The position numbers were made by a program, and so were the translations under genes. From an uncultured Candidatus Planktophila sp. (GTDB taxonomy: Bacteria > Actinomycetota > Actinomycetes > Nanopelagicales > Nanopelagicaceae), in NCBI GenBank assembly GCA_937927965.1, contig CALEZA010000088.1:1-9476 (forward strand): a stretch of DNA of 9,476 bases, read 5' to 3'. Below the pieces are notes generated by a model. The model did not search any database. It was not told where the DNA came from and saw only the letters and a list, made by a program, of their open reading frames with translations. Below are positions 1-6,991 of the stretch, one piece after another (position 1 is the stretch's first letter; every line of letters starts with the position of its first letter).

Positions 1-1686
1 ATGACCCAGCATCCACATCCTAATCTCAATCAACCACCTGCGCTTGTAGCTGGCGGGCTTCGCATTGTCGCTTTAGGTGGAATCTCAGAAATTGGTCGCA
101 ACATGACCGTCTTTGAGATAGATGGCAAACTCCTGATTGTTGATTGCGGTGTTCTCTTCCCAGAAGATAATCAACCCGGAATTGATTTGATTCTTCCTGA
201 CTTCAGTTATATTCGAGATCGCCTAGATGATGTTCTCGGCATATTTCTCACCCATGGTCACGAAGACCATATAGGTGCTGTGCCATACCTCTTGCGGGAG
301 AGAGTGGATATTCCGCTTTATGGATCAGCACTCACAATTGCTCTCATTACAGCCAAGTGCAAGGAACATCGCATAGGTCCAATTACTCACGAAGTTCGTG
401 AGGGTCAGACAATTTCTCTTGGCGGATTTAAGCTTGAGTTTGTTGCAGTAAACCACTCGATTCCTGATGCCTTAGCTGTTGCAATTCATACACAAGCAGG
501 CACAATTCTTCACACAGGTGACTTCAAGATGGATCAGCTACCACTTGATGGACGCATTACAGATCTTGCCACCTTCGCTCGCTTGGGTGATGAAGGCGTT
601 GACATCTTCTTGGTGGATTCAACTAATGCAGATATCCCTGGTTTCACGCCTGCAGAGCGAGAAATCATGCCCGCTTTAAATCGGGTTATTGCCACGACTA
701 AGAAACGAGTCATTGTCGCGTCCTTCTCTTCTCATGTTCATCGAGTACAGCAAGTTATTGATGTTGCCTATGAGCATGGGCGAAAAGTTGTCTTCATTGG
801 GCGCTCCATGGTTCGAAATATGAAGATCGCAGAGGACATGGGATATCTTCGAGTACCGCCAGGAGTTCTCATCGATATGAAGAATCTCGATGACTACGGA
901 GACGATGTTGTTCTCATTTGCACAGGCTCTCAAGGAGAGCCAATGGCAGCTCTTTCCCGAATGGCAAACGGTGATCATCAAATTCGCGTGGGAGAGGGCG
1001 ACACTGTCATTCTCGCTTCATCCCTCATTCCTGGAAATGAAAACTCTGTCTATAGGGTAATCAATGAACTCACTCGGTTTGGTGCAAAGGTCGTTCACAA
1101 AGCAAATGCGCTCGTGCATGTTTCAGGTCACGCCGCTGCGGGAGAACTTCTCTACTGCTACAACATTGTTAAACCGAAATATGCCCTTCCTGTCCATGGA
1201 GAGTGGCGCCATCTGACTGCCAATGCCGAGATTGCAATTCAAGCTGGCGTCCCACGAGCCAATGCGCTGATTATTGAAAACGGAATAGTTGTGGACCTCA
1301 TCGATCATGTGGCTGAAGTCTCTGGCGCAGTCCCATGTGGTTTTGTCTATGTGGATGGACAGAGTATTGGAGATATCACTGAAGATTCTCTGAAGGATCG
1401 TCGAATACTTGGTGAAGAGGGATTCATCTCTGTCATCGTTGTTATTGATTCTCAGAGCGGAAAAATCGTTGCGGGTCCCGATATTCATGCTCGTGGATTT
1501 AATGAAGATGTGGCGCTTTTTGATGAAGTCCGTGGGGATATTGAAAAGGCACTCGCTCGCGCAGTTGCAGATGGAACAAATGGAACTCATCAACTTGCAC
1601 AGATAGTTCGACGGACGATTGGATCGTGGGTGGGGCAAAAACATCGTCGCCGTCCAATGATTGTCCCTGTTGTTATAGAGGTTTAA
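1..1686 (+). CDS. rnj: Ribonuclease J (metallo-beta-lactamase / beta-CASP exo-endoribonuclease)
   Basis: RNase J degrades and matures mRNA and rRNA from the 5' end in the cytoplasm. The 561-residue product has the family's usual length. Visible motifs are the zinc-binding HGHEDH at residues 85-90, further metal-ligand candidates H152 (NHSIPDA) and D174 (HTGDF), the STNAD segment near 207-211, the beta-CASP stretch GSQGEPMAALSRM at 309-321, the HVSGH motif at 373-377 and PVHGEWRHL at 397-405. The C-terminal domain ends PMIVPVVIEV, closely like mycobacterial RNase J from memory. The ATG is the first base of the window, so its ribosome binding site or promoter cannot be seen and a slightly longer N-terminus cannot be excluded; the conserved part (GGLRIVALGGISEIGRN) begins at about residue 18, which fits this start. 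In actinobacteria it often follows dapA, which would lie outside the window. No catalytic residue appears to be missing. Confidence 0.96.
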   Translation: MTQHPHPNLNQPPALVAGGLRIVALGGISEIGRNMTVFEIDGKLLIVDCGVLFPEDNQPGIDLILPDFSYIRDRLDDVLGIFLTHGHEDHIGAVPYLLRERVDIPLYGSALTIALITAKCKEHRIGPITHEVREGQTISLGGFKLEFVAVNHSIPDALAVAIHTQAGTILHTGDFKMDQLPLDGRITDLATFARLGDEGVDIFLVDSTNADIPGFTPAEREIMPALNRVIATTKKRVIVASFSSHVHRVQQVIDVAYEHGRKVVFIGRSMVRNMKIAEDMGYLRVPPGVLIDMKNLDDYGDDVVLICTGSQGEPMAALSRMANGDHQIRVGEGDTVILASSLIPGNENSVYRVINELTRFGAKVVHKANALVHVSGHAAAGELLYCYNIVKPKYALPVHGEWRHLTANAEIAIQAGVPRANALIIENGIVVDLIDHVAEVSGAVPCGFVYVDGQSIGDITEDSLKDRRILGEEGFISVIVVIDSQSGKIVAGPDIHARGFNEDVALFDEVRGDIEKALARAVADGTNGTHQLAQIVRRTIGSWVGQKHRRRPMIVPVVIEV

Positions 1687-1698
1687 ACCTAACGGCGC

Positions 1699-1711
1699 GC
1701 CTGCTTCAGGC
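1699..1711 (+). terminator. Short GC-rich hairpin after rnj, possible weak terminator
   Basis: A perfect 5-bp stem GCCTG/CAGGC with a CTT loop lies 12 bases after the rnj stop. It is followed by TAGAAAAC rather than a T-run, so it is not a textbook intrinsic terminator. Its place between rnj and a -10-like box for ftsK makes a transcript boundary plausible, but the stem is short and could be chance. Confidence 0.25.
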
Positions 1712-1727
1712 TAGAAAACTCTCCACC

Positions 1728-1733
1728 TAAGAT
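1728..1733 (+). promoter_or_regulatory. TAAGAT -10 box, candidate leaderless promoter of ftsK
   Basis: TAAGAT matches the actinobacterial TANNNT -10 consensus and ends 7 bases before the GTG start at 1741, so transcription would begin at or next to the start codon. No Shine-Dalgarno is visible before this GTG. No convincing -35 box is seen. The same arrangement recurs before the next two genes, which raises confidence. Confidence 0.5.
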
Positions 1734-1740
1734 TGAGCGT

Positions 1741-4077
1741 GTGGCTAAGAAAAAACGAGTAAAGAAGAGCAGCCCCAAAGGGGCTCTCTCTGTCGTTGGC
1801 GCTGGCCTTTCTGCAACTTGGCGAGCGATAGCCAAGGCGTTAGGTTCGGCAATTCGCTTTGTGGCACGAGGTGCAAAGGATCTCGACCCTGAACACCATC
1901 GAGACGGCGGCGCACTCCTTCTCTTCCTCTTGGCACTTGTATCAATAACTGGAACATGGACTAATTCAGAGAACATCCTTGGGAGAGCAGTTCATTCTTT
2001 CCTCTACGGTGCATTCGGTTCTGCAGCTTTCTTCACCCCAATAGCTCTCGCCTATTTTGCAATTAGAATCTTTAGAAAACCTGACGATAAACACGCCACA
2101 GGACGCATCACTGTCGGAACTCTGACTCTTGTAGTGAGTGCAACAGGTTTAGCCCATCTCATCAATGGATCGCTCGACTATCCCAATCAGATGGGTGCAA
2201 CCGCTATTCGTGAAGGAGGCGGATTGCTGGGGTATTACATCTCTCTTCCATTAGTGAAGGCGATGTCACCGCTTCTGGCATATCCATTCCTCCTTGCGAT
2301 TTTTGGCTTCGGACTTCTTGTAGTTACAGCTACTCCCTTTTCAAGCGTTCTGACAAGGTTGAAGGTGATTGGCGTGTGGCTCTGGGCAAAGAAGCCTCAG
2401 CGCAGGGAAGATGACTTTGAGATCACAGATACACCTCCCTTTGAGACTCCACTTGTGGAGCAACATGATGATGAACTTGAAGAAGAGGAGGAAGAAATCG
2501 ATGAAAGTGAATTCGATAATGAATTTACTGTGCAGGTTCCCAAGCCTCTTGAGGCTCAGTTAAAACCTGGTCCAAAATCAACTCATCACCCTGAGCAGCT
2601 TCTGCTCACTGGTGATTCAAAATACGAATTACCATCTCAGGACCTACTTAAAGTGGGACCTGCATCAAAGGGCAAGAGCAAGGCAAACGACACAGTTGTT
2701 GCGGCTCTTACTGAAGTCTTTAAGCAATTCGATATCGATGCCCAAGTTACTGGATTCATGCGCGGCCCAACAGTGACTCGTTATGAAGTTGAGTTGGGAA
2801 ATGCTGTCAAAGTTGAACGCATTACAGCTCTTTCAAAGAATATTTCTTACGCTGTGGCTAGCAGCGAAGTGCGCATTCTCTCGCCTATTCCCGGAAAATC
2901 TGCTGTTGGAATTGAGATTCCTAACTCGGATCGAGAAATTGTGGCACTAGGCGATGTGATGCGCTCAAGTGTTGCTGGCCAAGATCACCATCCAATGCTT
3001 GCAGCCTTAGGTAAAGATGTTGAGGGTAACTTTGTCTGTGCAAATCTGGCAAAGATGCCACATCTTCTCGTAGCGGGTGCGACAGGCGCTGGTAAATCTT
3101 CAATGATTAACTCAATGATTACTTCAATTTTGATGCGTGCCACACCTGATGAAGTTCGACTTATTCTTATCGATCCAAAGCGAGTTGAACTCACTGCATA
3201 CGAAGGTATTCCTCATTTGATTACCCCAATCATTACAAATCCGAAGAAGGCAGCAGATGCTCTTACTTGGGTAGTAAGAGAGATGGATCTTCGCTATGAG
3301 GATCTTGCTGAATTTGGTTTCAGACATATAGACGATTTCAATAAAGCTGTTCGCGCTGGCAAGGTTGTTGCCCCTCCAGGTTCAGACCGAATTCTTGAGC
3401 CATACCCATACTTGCTTGTTGTCATTGATGAGCTTGCAGATCTGATGATGGTTGCAGCGCGTGAAGTAGAAGAGTCAGTCGTAAGAATTACCCAGTTGGC
3501 GCGTTCAGCGGGTATTCACCTAGTTCTTGCAACTCAGCGTCCAAGCGTTGATGTTGTAACAGGCCTGATTAAGGCAAATGTTCCATCACGCCTTTCATTT
3601 GCAACATCATCTTTGGCCGATAGCCGAGTAATTCTTGATTCACCAGGAGCTGAGAAGTTGATTGGTCAAGGCGATGGACTCTTCATTCCAATGGGCGCAA
3701 GCCGTGCTATCCGCATCCAAGGTGCATATGTCTCTGAGCGCGAGATCGAAGCAGTGACAAACCATGTGAAGAAACAATTGAAGCCTCGCTACCGCGATGA
3801 TGTGACAGCACCACCACAAGCCTCAAAGATGATTGATAAAGAAATTGGAGACGATCTCGAGTTGCTCTGTCAGGCCGTTGAACTTGTTGTTGGTACTCAA
3901 TTTGGATCGACTTCCATGTTGCAGAGAAAATTGAGAGTGGGCTTTGCAAAAGCTGGTCGCCTGATGGATTTAATGGAATCCCGCGGAATTGTCGGACCTT
4001 CTGAGGGCTCAAAGGCTCGAGTTGTGCTCGTAACCAATGAGGAACTTGACTCTGTCCTTGCGACTCTGCGCAACTAG
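1741..4077 (+). CDS. ftsK: DNA translocase FtsK
   Basis: FtsK is a septum-anchored hexameric ATPase that pumps chromosomal DNA during division. The 778-residue product begins with a very basic tail (KKKRVKK), then four likely membrane segments near residues 56-73, 90-112, 121-142 and 178-200, with a further hydrophobic stretch near 160-176. A short linker holds an acidic run at about 243-260 ([10 protein letters not shown]). The motor follows: alpha domain about 310-410, Walker A GATGAGKS at 446-453, Walker B LLVVIDE at 558-564, and [12 protein letters not shown] downstream. The C-terminal gamma winged helix, which reads KOPS-type DNA motifs in the family, is at about 704-770 ([21 protein letters not shown]). 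The GTG start is chosen because an in-frame stop lies just upstream and a -10 box abuts it. The linker is short relative to large actinobacterial FtsK proteins, but motor and gamma domains look complete. Confidence 0.96.
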   Translation: MAKKKRVKKSSPKGALSVVGAGLSATWRAIAKALGSAIRFVARGAKDLDPEHHRDGGALLLFLLALVSITGTWTNSENILGRAVHSFLYGAFGSAAFFTPIALAYFAIRIFRKPDDKHATGRITVGTLTLVVSATGLAHLINGSLDYPNQMGATAIREGGGLLGYYISLPLVKAMSPLLAYPFLLAIFGFGLLVVTATPFSSVLTRLKVIGVWLWAKKPQRREDDFEITDTPPFETPLVEQHDDELEEEEEEIDESEFDNEFTVQVPKPLEAQLKPGPKSTHHPEQLLLTGDSKYELPSQDLLKVGPASKGKSKANDTVVAALTEVFKQFDIDAQVTGFMRGPTVTRYEVELGNAVKVERITALSKNISYAVASSEVRILSPIPGKSAVGIEIPNSDREIVALGDVMRSSVAGQDHHPMLAALGKDVEGNFVCANLAKMPHLLVAGATGAGKSSMINSMITSILMRATPDEVRLILIDPKRVELTAYEGIPHLITPIITNPKKAADALTWVVREMDLRYEDLAEFGFRHIDDFNKAVRAGKVVAPPGSDRILEPYPYLLVVIDELADLMMVAAREVEESVVRITQLARSAGIHLVLATQRPSVDVVTGLIKANVPSRLSFATSSLADSRVILDSPGAEKLIGQGDGLFIPMGASRAIRIQGAYVSEREIEAVTNHVKKQLKPRYRDDVTAPPQASKMIDKEIGDDLELLCQAVELVVGTQFGSTSMLQRKLRVGFAKAGRLMDLMESRGIVGPSEGSKARVVLVTNEELDSVLATLRN

Positions 4078-4117
4078 ACTTTTGTATTAGGGGTGGGAAG
4101 GGGTGATTTCATCCTTG

Positions 4118-4140
4118 CTAAGCCACTTCGGCTAGTTATT
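4118..4140 (+). terminator. Weak hairpin plus T-rich tail after ftsK
   Basis: AGCC (4121-4124) pairs with GGCT (4130-4133) around an ACTTC loop, and CT/AG can extend the stem if A4120 bulges. The T-rich stretch TTATTT follows directly. This resembles a weak intrinsic terminator 40-odd bases after the ftsK stop; the stem is short, so the call is tentative. The rest of the 91-base ftsK-HTH gap holds a G-rich stretch (4090-4103) with no assignable role. Confidence 0.35.
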
Positions 4141-4156
4141 TGATGAGGGATGACCC

Positions 4157-4162
4157 TAGACT
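4157..4162 (+). promoter_or_regulatory. TAGACT -10 box, candidate leaderless promoter of the HTH gene
   Basis: TAGACT fits TANNNT and ends 6 bases before the ATG at 4169, which places the expected +1 exactly on the A of the start codon. The only purine-rich stretch upstream, GAGGGA at 4145-4150, is 18 bases from the ATG, too far for a Shine-Dalgarno. A small inverted repeat AGGG-ATGA-CCCT (4146-4157) touches the box on its upstream side. Confidence 0.55.
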
Positions 4163-4168
4163 TCAGTT

Positions 4169-4885
4169 ATGAATCTCGGTGAAGTGCTTAAGAGCGCCCG
4201 AATCTCCGCTGGAATTTCACTCGATCAATTAGCTGCTGCAACCAGTATTCGAGCAGGTCTCATTGCGGAAATGGAAAATAATAATTTTTCACATTGCGGT
4301 GGAGATATCTATGCCAAAGGTCATCTGCGAAATATTGCGCCATTAATTAATTTAGAACCTTCACACCTTGTAGATCGCTATAACGAAGAACATTCATCTT
4401 CTGCTCGAAGTATCAATGAACTTCTTGTCGAAAATAATGTTGCCAAAGTTCCACATGAGCGCCGCACAATCTCATGGAAAGTCCCTGCTTCCGTTTCCCT
4501 CTTTATAGTTTTCGTCCTTGGCGTAACTCAAATTATTATTAGCAATGTCAATTCAAATGATCTACCAAAAGCAGTTACTTCACCAAGCACCTCTCCTTCA
4601 CCTGAAGCTACAGAATCTGCTGTAGTGGAGACCGTTACTCCTGTGTCAACAGGTGTCACCTTGAAGATTTTTGCAGCTCGTGGGAATTCGCTCATTGACA
4701 TTGTGGTCAACGGCGAGCATGTTGACAAAGGTCAAATATTTCAAGGAGAGACTAAGACTTTTGAAGCTACTGAGTCCATTAGTGTCTACTTCAGCAATCC
4801 AGCAGGGCTTGATGTGACCGTTAATGGAGAGTTACTTTCACCACTGGGCGGTCAGAATCAGGAAGTTCGTCGCACTTTCCGCTAA
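4169..4885 (+). CDS. RodZ-like membrane protein: N-terminal helix-turn-helix, one TM helix, C-terminal DUF4115
   Basis: The 238-residue product starts with a Cro/C1-like helix-turn-helix of the HTH_25 type (residues about 3-70; helices around 15-36). One membrane helix follows at about 105-126, then a Ser/Thr/Pro-rich linker (about 137-162) and a DUF4115-like beta domain (about 163-235, including IDIVVNGEHV and the terminal VRRTF). This is the architecture of RodZ, where the cytoplasmic HTH contacts the cytoskeleton and the outer part faces the cell wall; in actinobacteria, many of which lack a conventional MreB system, the role is less clear, and a DNA-binding membrane regulator is an alternative. 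The gene lies between ftsK and rimO, as I recall for other actinobacteria, and probably has its own leaderless promoter. The linker is short and the protein compact. Family call is firm, function uncertain. Confidence 0.82.
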   Translation: MNLGEVLKSARISAGISLDQLAAATSIRAGLIAEMENNNFSHCGGDIYAKGHLRNIAPLINLEPSHLVDRYNEEHSSSARSINELLVENNVAKVPHERRTISWKVPASVSLFIVFVLGVTQIIISNVNSNDLPKAVTSPSTSPSPEATESAVVETVTPVSTGVTLKIFAARGNSLIDIVVNGEHVDKGQIFQGETKTFEATESISVYFSNPAGLDVTVNGELLSPLGGQNQEVRRTFR

Positions 4886-4905
4886 TACAGACCCTGCTCA
4901 ACCTG

Positions 4906-4911
4906 TACCAT
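4906..4911 (+). promoter_or_regulatory. TACCAT -10 box, candidate leaderless promoter of rimO
   Basis: TACCAT matches TANNNT and ends 7 bases before the ATG at 4919. The 33-base gap between the HTH gene and rimO has no Shine-Dalgarno. A -35 box is not evident. Spacing is identical to that at ftsK. Confidence 0.45.
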
Positions 4912-4918
4912 CACCCCT

Positions 4919-6313
4919 ATGTCTCGCACTGTAGCAATCGTCACTATGGGTTGTGCCCGTAATGAGGTTGACTCAGAAGAGCTGGCAGGTCGTTTAGAGG
5001 CTGAAGGTTGGACATTGGTCTCTGATGTTGATGCTGCTGAAGTTGCCGTTGTTAACACTTGTGGATTTATTGAATCTGCAAAGAAGGATTCAGTGGATGC
5101 TCTTCTTGAAGCAAATTCACTCAAAGGGCATGGAACAACTAAGGCGGTCGTCGCCGTTGGTTGCATGGCAGAGCGCTACGGAAAAGAGTTAGCCGCAGCA
5201 CTTCCAGAAGCTGATGCGATTTTAGGATTTGATGACTATCAAGATATTTCAGCAAAATTGCAGTCAATTCTCTCGGGCCATAAGCATGACTCACACACTC
5301 CGCAAGATCGTCGAGCGCTACTTCCTATCTCGCCTGTGGCTCGCGCAGAAGTCAGAGCAGAGGCTCGTGACAAGGATTACACCTCACCTCTGGGAGTCGG
5401 AAGTTCACTCTTTCGCAAGCGCTTAGGTAATGCACCTTGGGCACCGCTCAAGATCGCATCTGGATGTGATCGTCGTTGTTCATTCTGTGCCATTCCATAC
5501 TTTCGAGGCTCTTTTGTTTCACGCCCTCCACAAGAAATATTGGAAGAGGCATCATGGCTTGCTCAGCATGGAGTTAGCGAACTCTTCTTGGTCAGCGAAA
5601 ACACGACCTCCTATGGAAAAGATTTGGGCGATTTGAGATTGATGGAGAAAATTCTTCACCAGTTCACAGAGATTGAGGGTGTGGAGAGAGTTCGACTTTC
5701 CTATCTGCAGCCAGCTGAAATGCGTCCAACTCTCCTCCAAGCAATGATTGAGACCGAGAAAGTTGCTCCTTATTTTGATCTCTCCTTCCAGCACACGAGC
5801 CCGACTGTTCTTCGTAATATGCGAAGATTTGGAGATTCTGAGAAATTCCTACACCTGATCAATCAAATCCGAGCACTCTCACCAGAGGCTGGAATTCGAT
5901 CCAACTTTATCGTTGGTTTTCCAGGTGAGACAGAAGATGATTTCAATGAACTCGCAGATTTTATTGCCGCTGCAAAGCTTGATGCTATTGGTATCTTTGG
6001 GTACTCAGATGAGGAAAATACCGAGGCGCTAGATCATGCCAATAAAGTTGATGAAGACCTTATTAAAGAACGAGTTGAGTCTCTTTCTCGCCTAGCAGAT
6101 GAAATGGTCTCTGCTCGTGCGGCAGCGCGTATTGGGGAGAGCGTCAAGGTGTTGATTGAAGATGCTGAACTTCAAGAAGGCAGGGCAGCCCATCAGGGGC
6201 CAGAGGTAGATGGCACTACATCATTTATAGATACAGATTTTGCTGTGGGGGAGTATGTAGATGCAGTTATCATTGACTCCATGGGAGCAGACCTCGTAGC
6301 GAGAGCGCTATGA
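4919..6313 (+). CDS. rimO: Ribosomal protein S12 methylthiotransferase RimO
   Basis: RimO is a radical-SAM enzyme that adds a methylthio group to a conserved aspartate of ribosomal protein S12. The 464-residue protein has the N-terminal MTTase domain with its three cluster cysteines C12 (MGCARNEVDSEEL), C48 (NTCGF) and C82 (VGCMAERYG). The radical-SAM motif CxxxCxxC is at C183, C187 and C190 (SGCDRRCSFC), inside a core of about 170-390 that also holds SFQHTSPTVLRNMRR and GFPGETEDDF. The C-terminal TRAM domain (about 397-464) binds RNA or protein in the family. The GCARNEVDSEEL signature and PWAPLKIASGCDRRC favour RimO over the related tRNA enzyme MiaB. All six cluster cysteines are present. 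The last four bases, ATGA, are shared with pgsA, implying translational coupling. Confidence 0.95.
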   Translation: MSRTVAIVTMGCARNEVDSEELAGRLEAEGWTLVSDVDAAEVAVVNTCGFIESAKKDSVDALLEANSLKGHGTTKAVVAVGCMAERYGKELAAALPEADAILGFDDYQDISAKLQSILSGHKHDSHTPQDRRALLPISPVARAEVRAEARDKDYTSPLGVGSSLFRKRLGNAPWAPLKIASGCDRRCSFCAIPYFRGSFVSRPPQEILEEASWLAQHGVSELFLVSENTTSYGKDLGDLRLMEKILHQFTEIEGVERVRLSYLQPAEMRPTLLQAMIETEKVAPYFDLSFQHTSPTVLRNMRRFGDSEKFLHLINQIRALSPEAGIRSNFIVGFPGETEDDFNELADFIAAAKLDAIGIFGYSDEENTEALDHANKVDEDLIKERVESLSRLADEMVSARAAARIGESVKVLIEDAELQEGRAAHQGPEVDGTTSFIDTDFAVGEYVDAVIIDSMGADLVARAL

Positions 6314-6834
6314 CAATTACCCCGAATTACCTCACAGTCCTTCGTATAGCTCTTATTCCAACGGGTGTGTGGGCTCTCTTTCACAGCCCCTCTGCAACTT
6401 GGCAGATAATCGCTTGGTGCATTTACTTCACACTTGGAATGACCGACATTCTTGATGGTCATTGGGCCCGTAAATCTAATCGCACCACTCCTCTGGGAGC
6501 TTTCCTTGACCCTGTAGCCGATAAGGCTCTCATCGGTTCTGCCATGATTTCACTTTCACTTCTCGATCGTTTTCCTTGGTGGATCACAGCTGTTATTTTG
6601 TTCCGCGAAATCGGTATCACCATTTTCCGCTTGGCAGTCATTCGTGATGGAGTCATTCCTGCGAGTAAAGGCGGAAAGATAAAGACCCTCACTCAGAATT
6701 TTGGCGTGAGCTTCTACATTCTTCCCCTGCCAGAATCCCTCTACCTTCTGCGTGACGGACTTATGGGGGTCGCAATTTTTCTCACGATTTGGACTGGCGT
6801 TGATTACATCTATAAGTGGAAGAAAGCTCGTTAG
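6310..6834 (+). CDS. pgsA: CDP-alcohol phosphatidyltransferase, likely CDP-diacylglycerol-glycerol-3-phosphate 3-phosphatidyltransferase
   Basis: This 174-residue integral membrane enzyme would make phosphatidylglycerol phosphate from CDP-diacylglycerol and glycerol-3-phosphate. The family signature DxxDGxxARx(8)GxxxDxxxD is complete: D46, D49, G50, A53, R54, G63, D67 and D71. Hydrophobic helices flank it at about 8-24, 30-45, 75-100 and 135-165, and the protein ends in a basic tail (KWKKAR). Length suits PgsA. The ATG overlaps the rimO stop as ATGA, and a weak GAGAG at 6301-6305 may assist, so the two are probably co-translated. Family members acting on other alcohols, such as inositol phosphate or cardiolipin substrates, share the motif; the rimO neighbour, usual for actinobacterial pgsA as I recall, favours PgsA. 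In related genomes cinA follows; here a sugar operon does. Confidence 0.85.
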   Translation: MTITPNYLTVLRIALIPTGVWALFHSPSATWQIIAWCIYFTLGMTDILDGHWARKSNRTTPLGAFLDPVADKALIGSAMISLSLLDRFPWWITAVILFREIGITIFRLAVIRDGVIPASKGGKIKTLTQNFGVSFYILPLPESLYLLRDGLMGVAIFLTIWTGVDYIYKWKKAR

Positions 6835-6845
6835 TTACCCGCCAG

Positions 6846-6855
6846 TTACGCGTAA
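6846..6855. promoter_or_regulatory. Perfect 10-bp palindrome TTACGCGTAA, candidate operator
   Basis: TTACGCGTAA is identical to its reverse complement, sits 12 bases after the pgsA stop and contains the second GTTACSCG repeat. Palindromes of this size are typical binding sites for dimeric repressors, and this is the intergenic region ahead of a regulated sugar operon. It is too short to form a useful RNA hairpin. Confidence 0.35.
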
Positions 6856-6865
6856 ATTGTAAAAA

Positions 6866-6889
6866 AATCTGCAAAAAGATTCGCTTTTG
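6866..6889 (+). other. Overlapping inverted repeats in the fru leader region
   Basis: Two mutually exclusive stems can be drawn: AATCT (6866-6870) with AGATT (6877-6881), and AAAAG (6874-6878) with CTTTT (6884-6888). Both are AT-rich and weak. They could be a poor terminator for pgsA or protein-binding DNA; AT-richness alone may explain them. Confidence 0.2.
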
Positions 6890-6893
6890 TTAC

Positions 6894-6905
6894 CCGAATA
6901 ATCGG
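6894..6905 (+). promoter_or_regulatory. Candidate fru promoter -10 (AATAAT) inside near-palindrome CCGAATAATCGG
   Basis: AATAAT at 6897-6902 matches TATAAT at five of six positions and would place +1 at about 6909-6910. It is embedded in CCGAATAATCGG, a 12-bp inverted repeat with one mismatched pair, the classic position for a repressor site covering the -10. No clear -35 is present at 17-18 bases, so an activator or an extended element may be needed. Confidence 0.4.
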
Positions 6906-6909
6906 ACAA

Positions 6910-6954
6910 ATGGAGGGTGAACCCGCTTTACTTTTACTACCTCAATCGAAGTGA
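6910..6954 (+). CDS. Possible 14-residue leader peptide upstream of fruK
   Basis: An ATG at 6910 opens a 14-codon frame, MEGEPALLLLPQSK, ending in TGA at 6952-6954. It begins 7 bases after the AATAAT box, the same spacing seen at the leaderless starts of ftsK and rimO. It contains four consecutive leucine codons (TTA CTT TTA CTA). A second tiny frame, MREKWGAPW (6954-6983), starts in a TGATG overlap with its stop and ends 8 bases before the fruK ATG. Such nested frames could couple or attenuate fruK translation, or be chance. Confidence 0.2.
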   Translation: MEGEPALLLLPQSK

Positions 6955-6978
6955 TGAGGGAGAAATGGGGTGCGCCTT

Positions 6979-6983
6979 GGTGA
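6979..6983 (+). promoter_or_regulatory. GGTGA ribosome binding site that fixes the fruK start
   Basis: GGTGA, complementary to part of the 16S rRNA tail, lies 8 bases before the ATG at 6992. The in-frame ATG at 6965 has a purine-rich GAGGGAG only 2 bases upstream, too close, and the GTG at 6917 lacks any site. This supports 6992. Confidence 0.5.
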
Positions 6984-6991
6984 GTTCGGTC

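Larger units (their letters stand above)
6834..6896 (+). repeat. Three direct repeats GTTAC(C/G)CG in the pgsA-fruK gap
   Basis: GTTACCCG occurs at 6834-6841 and 6889-6896, and the one-mismatch copy GTTACGCG at 6845-6852. Start-to-start distances are 11 and 44 bases, both multiples of 11, so the copies lie roughly on one face of the helix. The third copy directly precedes a -10-like AATAAT. This looks like a candidate set of regulator sites for the fructose operon; no regulator can be named from sequence. Confidence 0.4.

Noticed and set aside
1123..1644. 173-codon open frame on the minus strand inside rnj
   Set aside because: It lies wholly opposite conserved RNase J sequence, its Cys/His/Asn/Ser-rich product resembles no family I know, and RNase J motifs leave no doubt about the + strand.
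4090..4103. G-rich stretch after ftsK as a G-quadruplex
   Set aside because: Only three G-runs of three or more are present, one short of a standard quadruplex.
1810..6404. 13-base match TCTGCAACTTGGC in ftsK (about 1810) and pgsA (about 6391)
   Set aside because: Both are coding, encode a short shared SATW string in unrelated proteins, and a match of this length is near chance expectation.
6917..6991. 25-residue N-terminal extension of FruK from GTG 6917 (or 9 residues from ATG 6965)
   Set aside because: The extension has no counterpart in FruK proteins; the family N-terminus MTVTLNPSIDRT starts at ATG 6992 with GGTGA 8 bases upstream.
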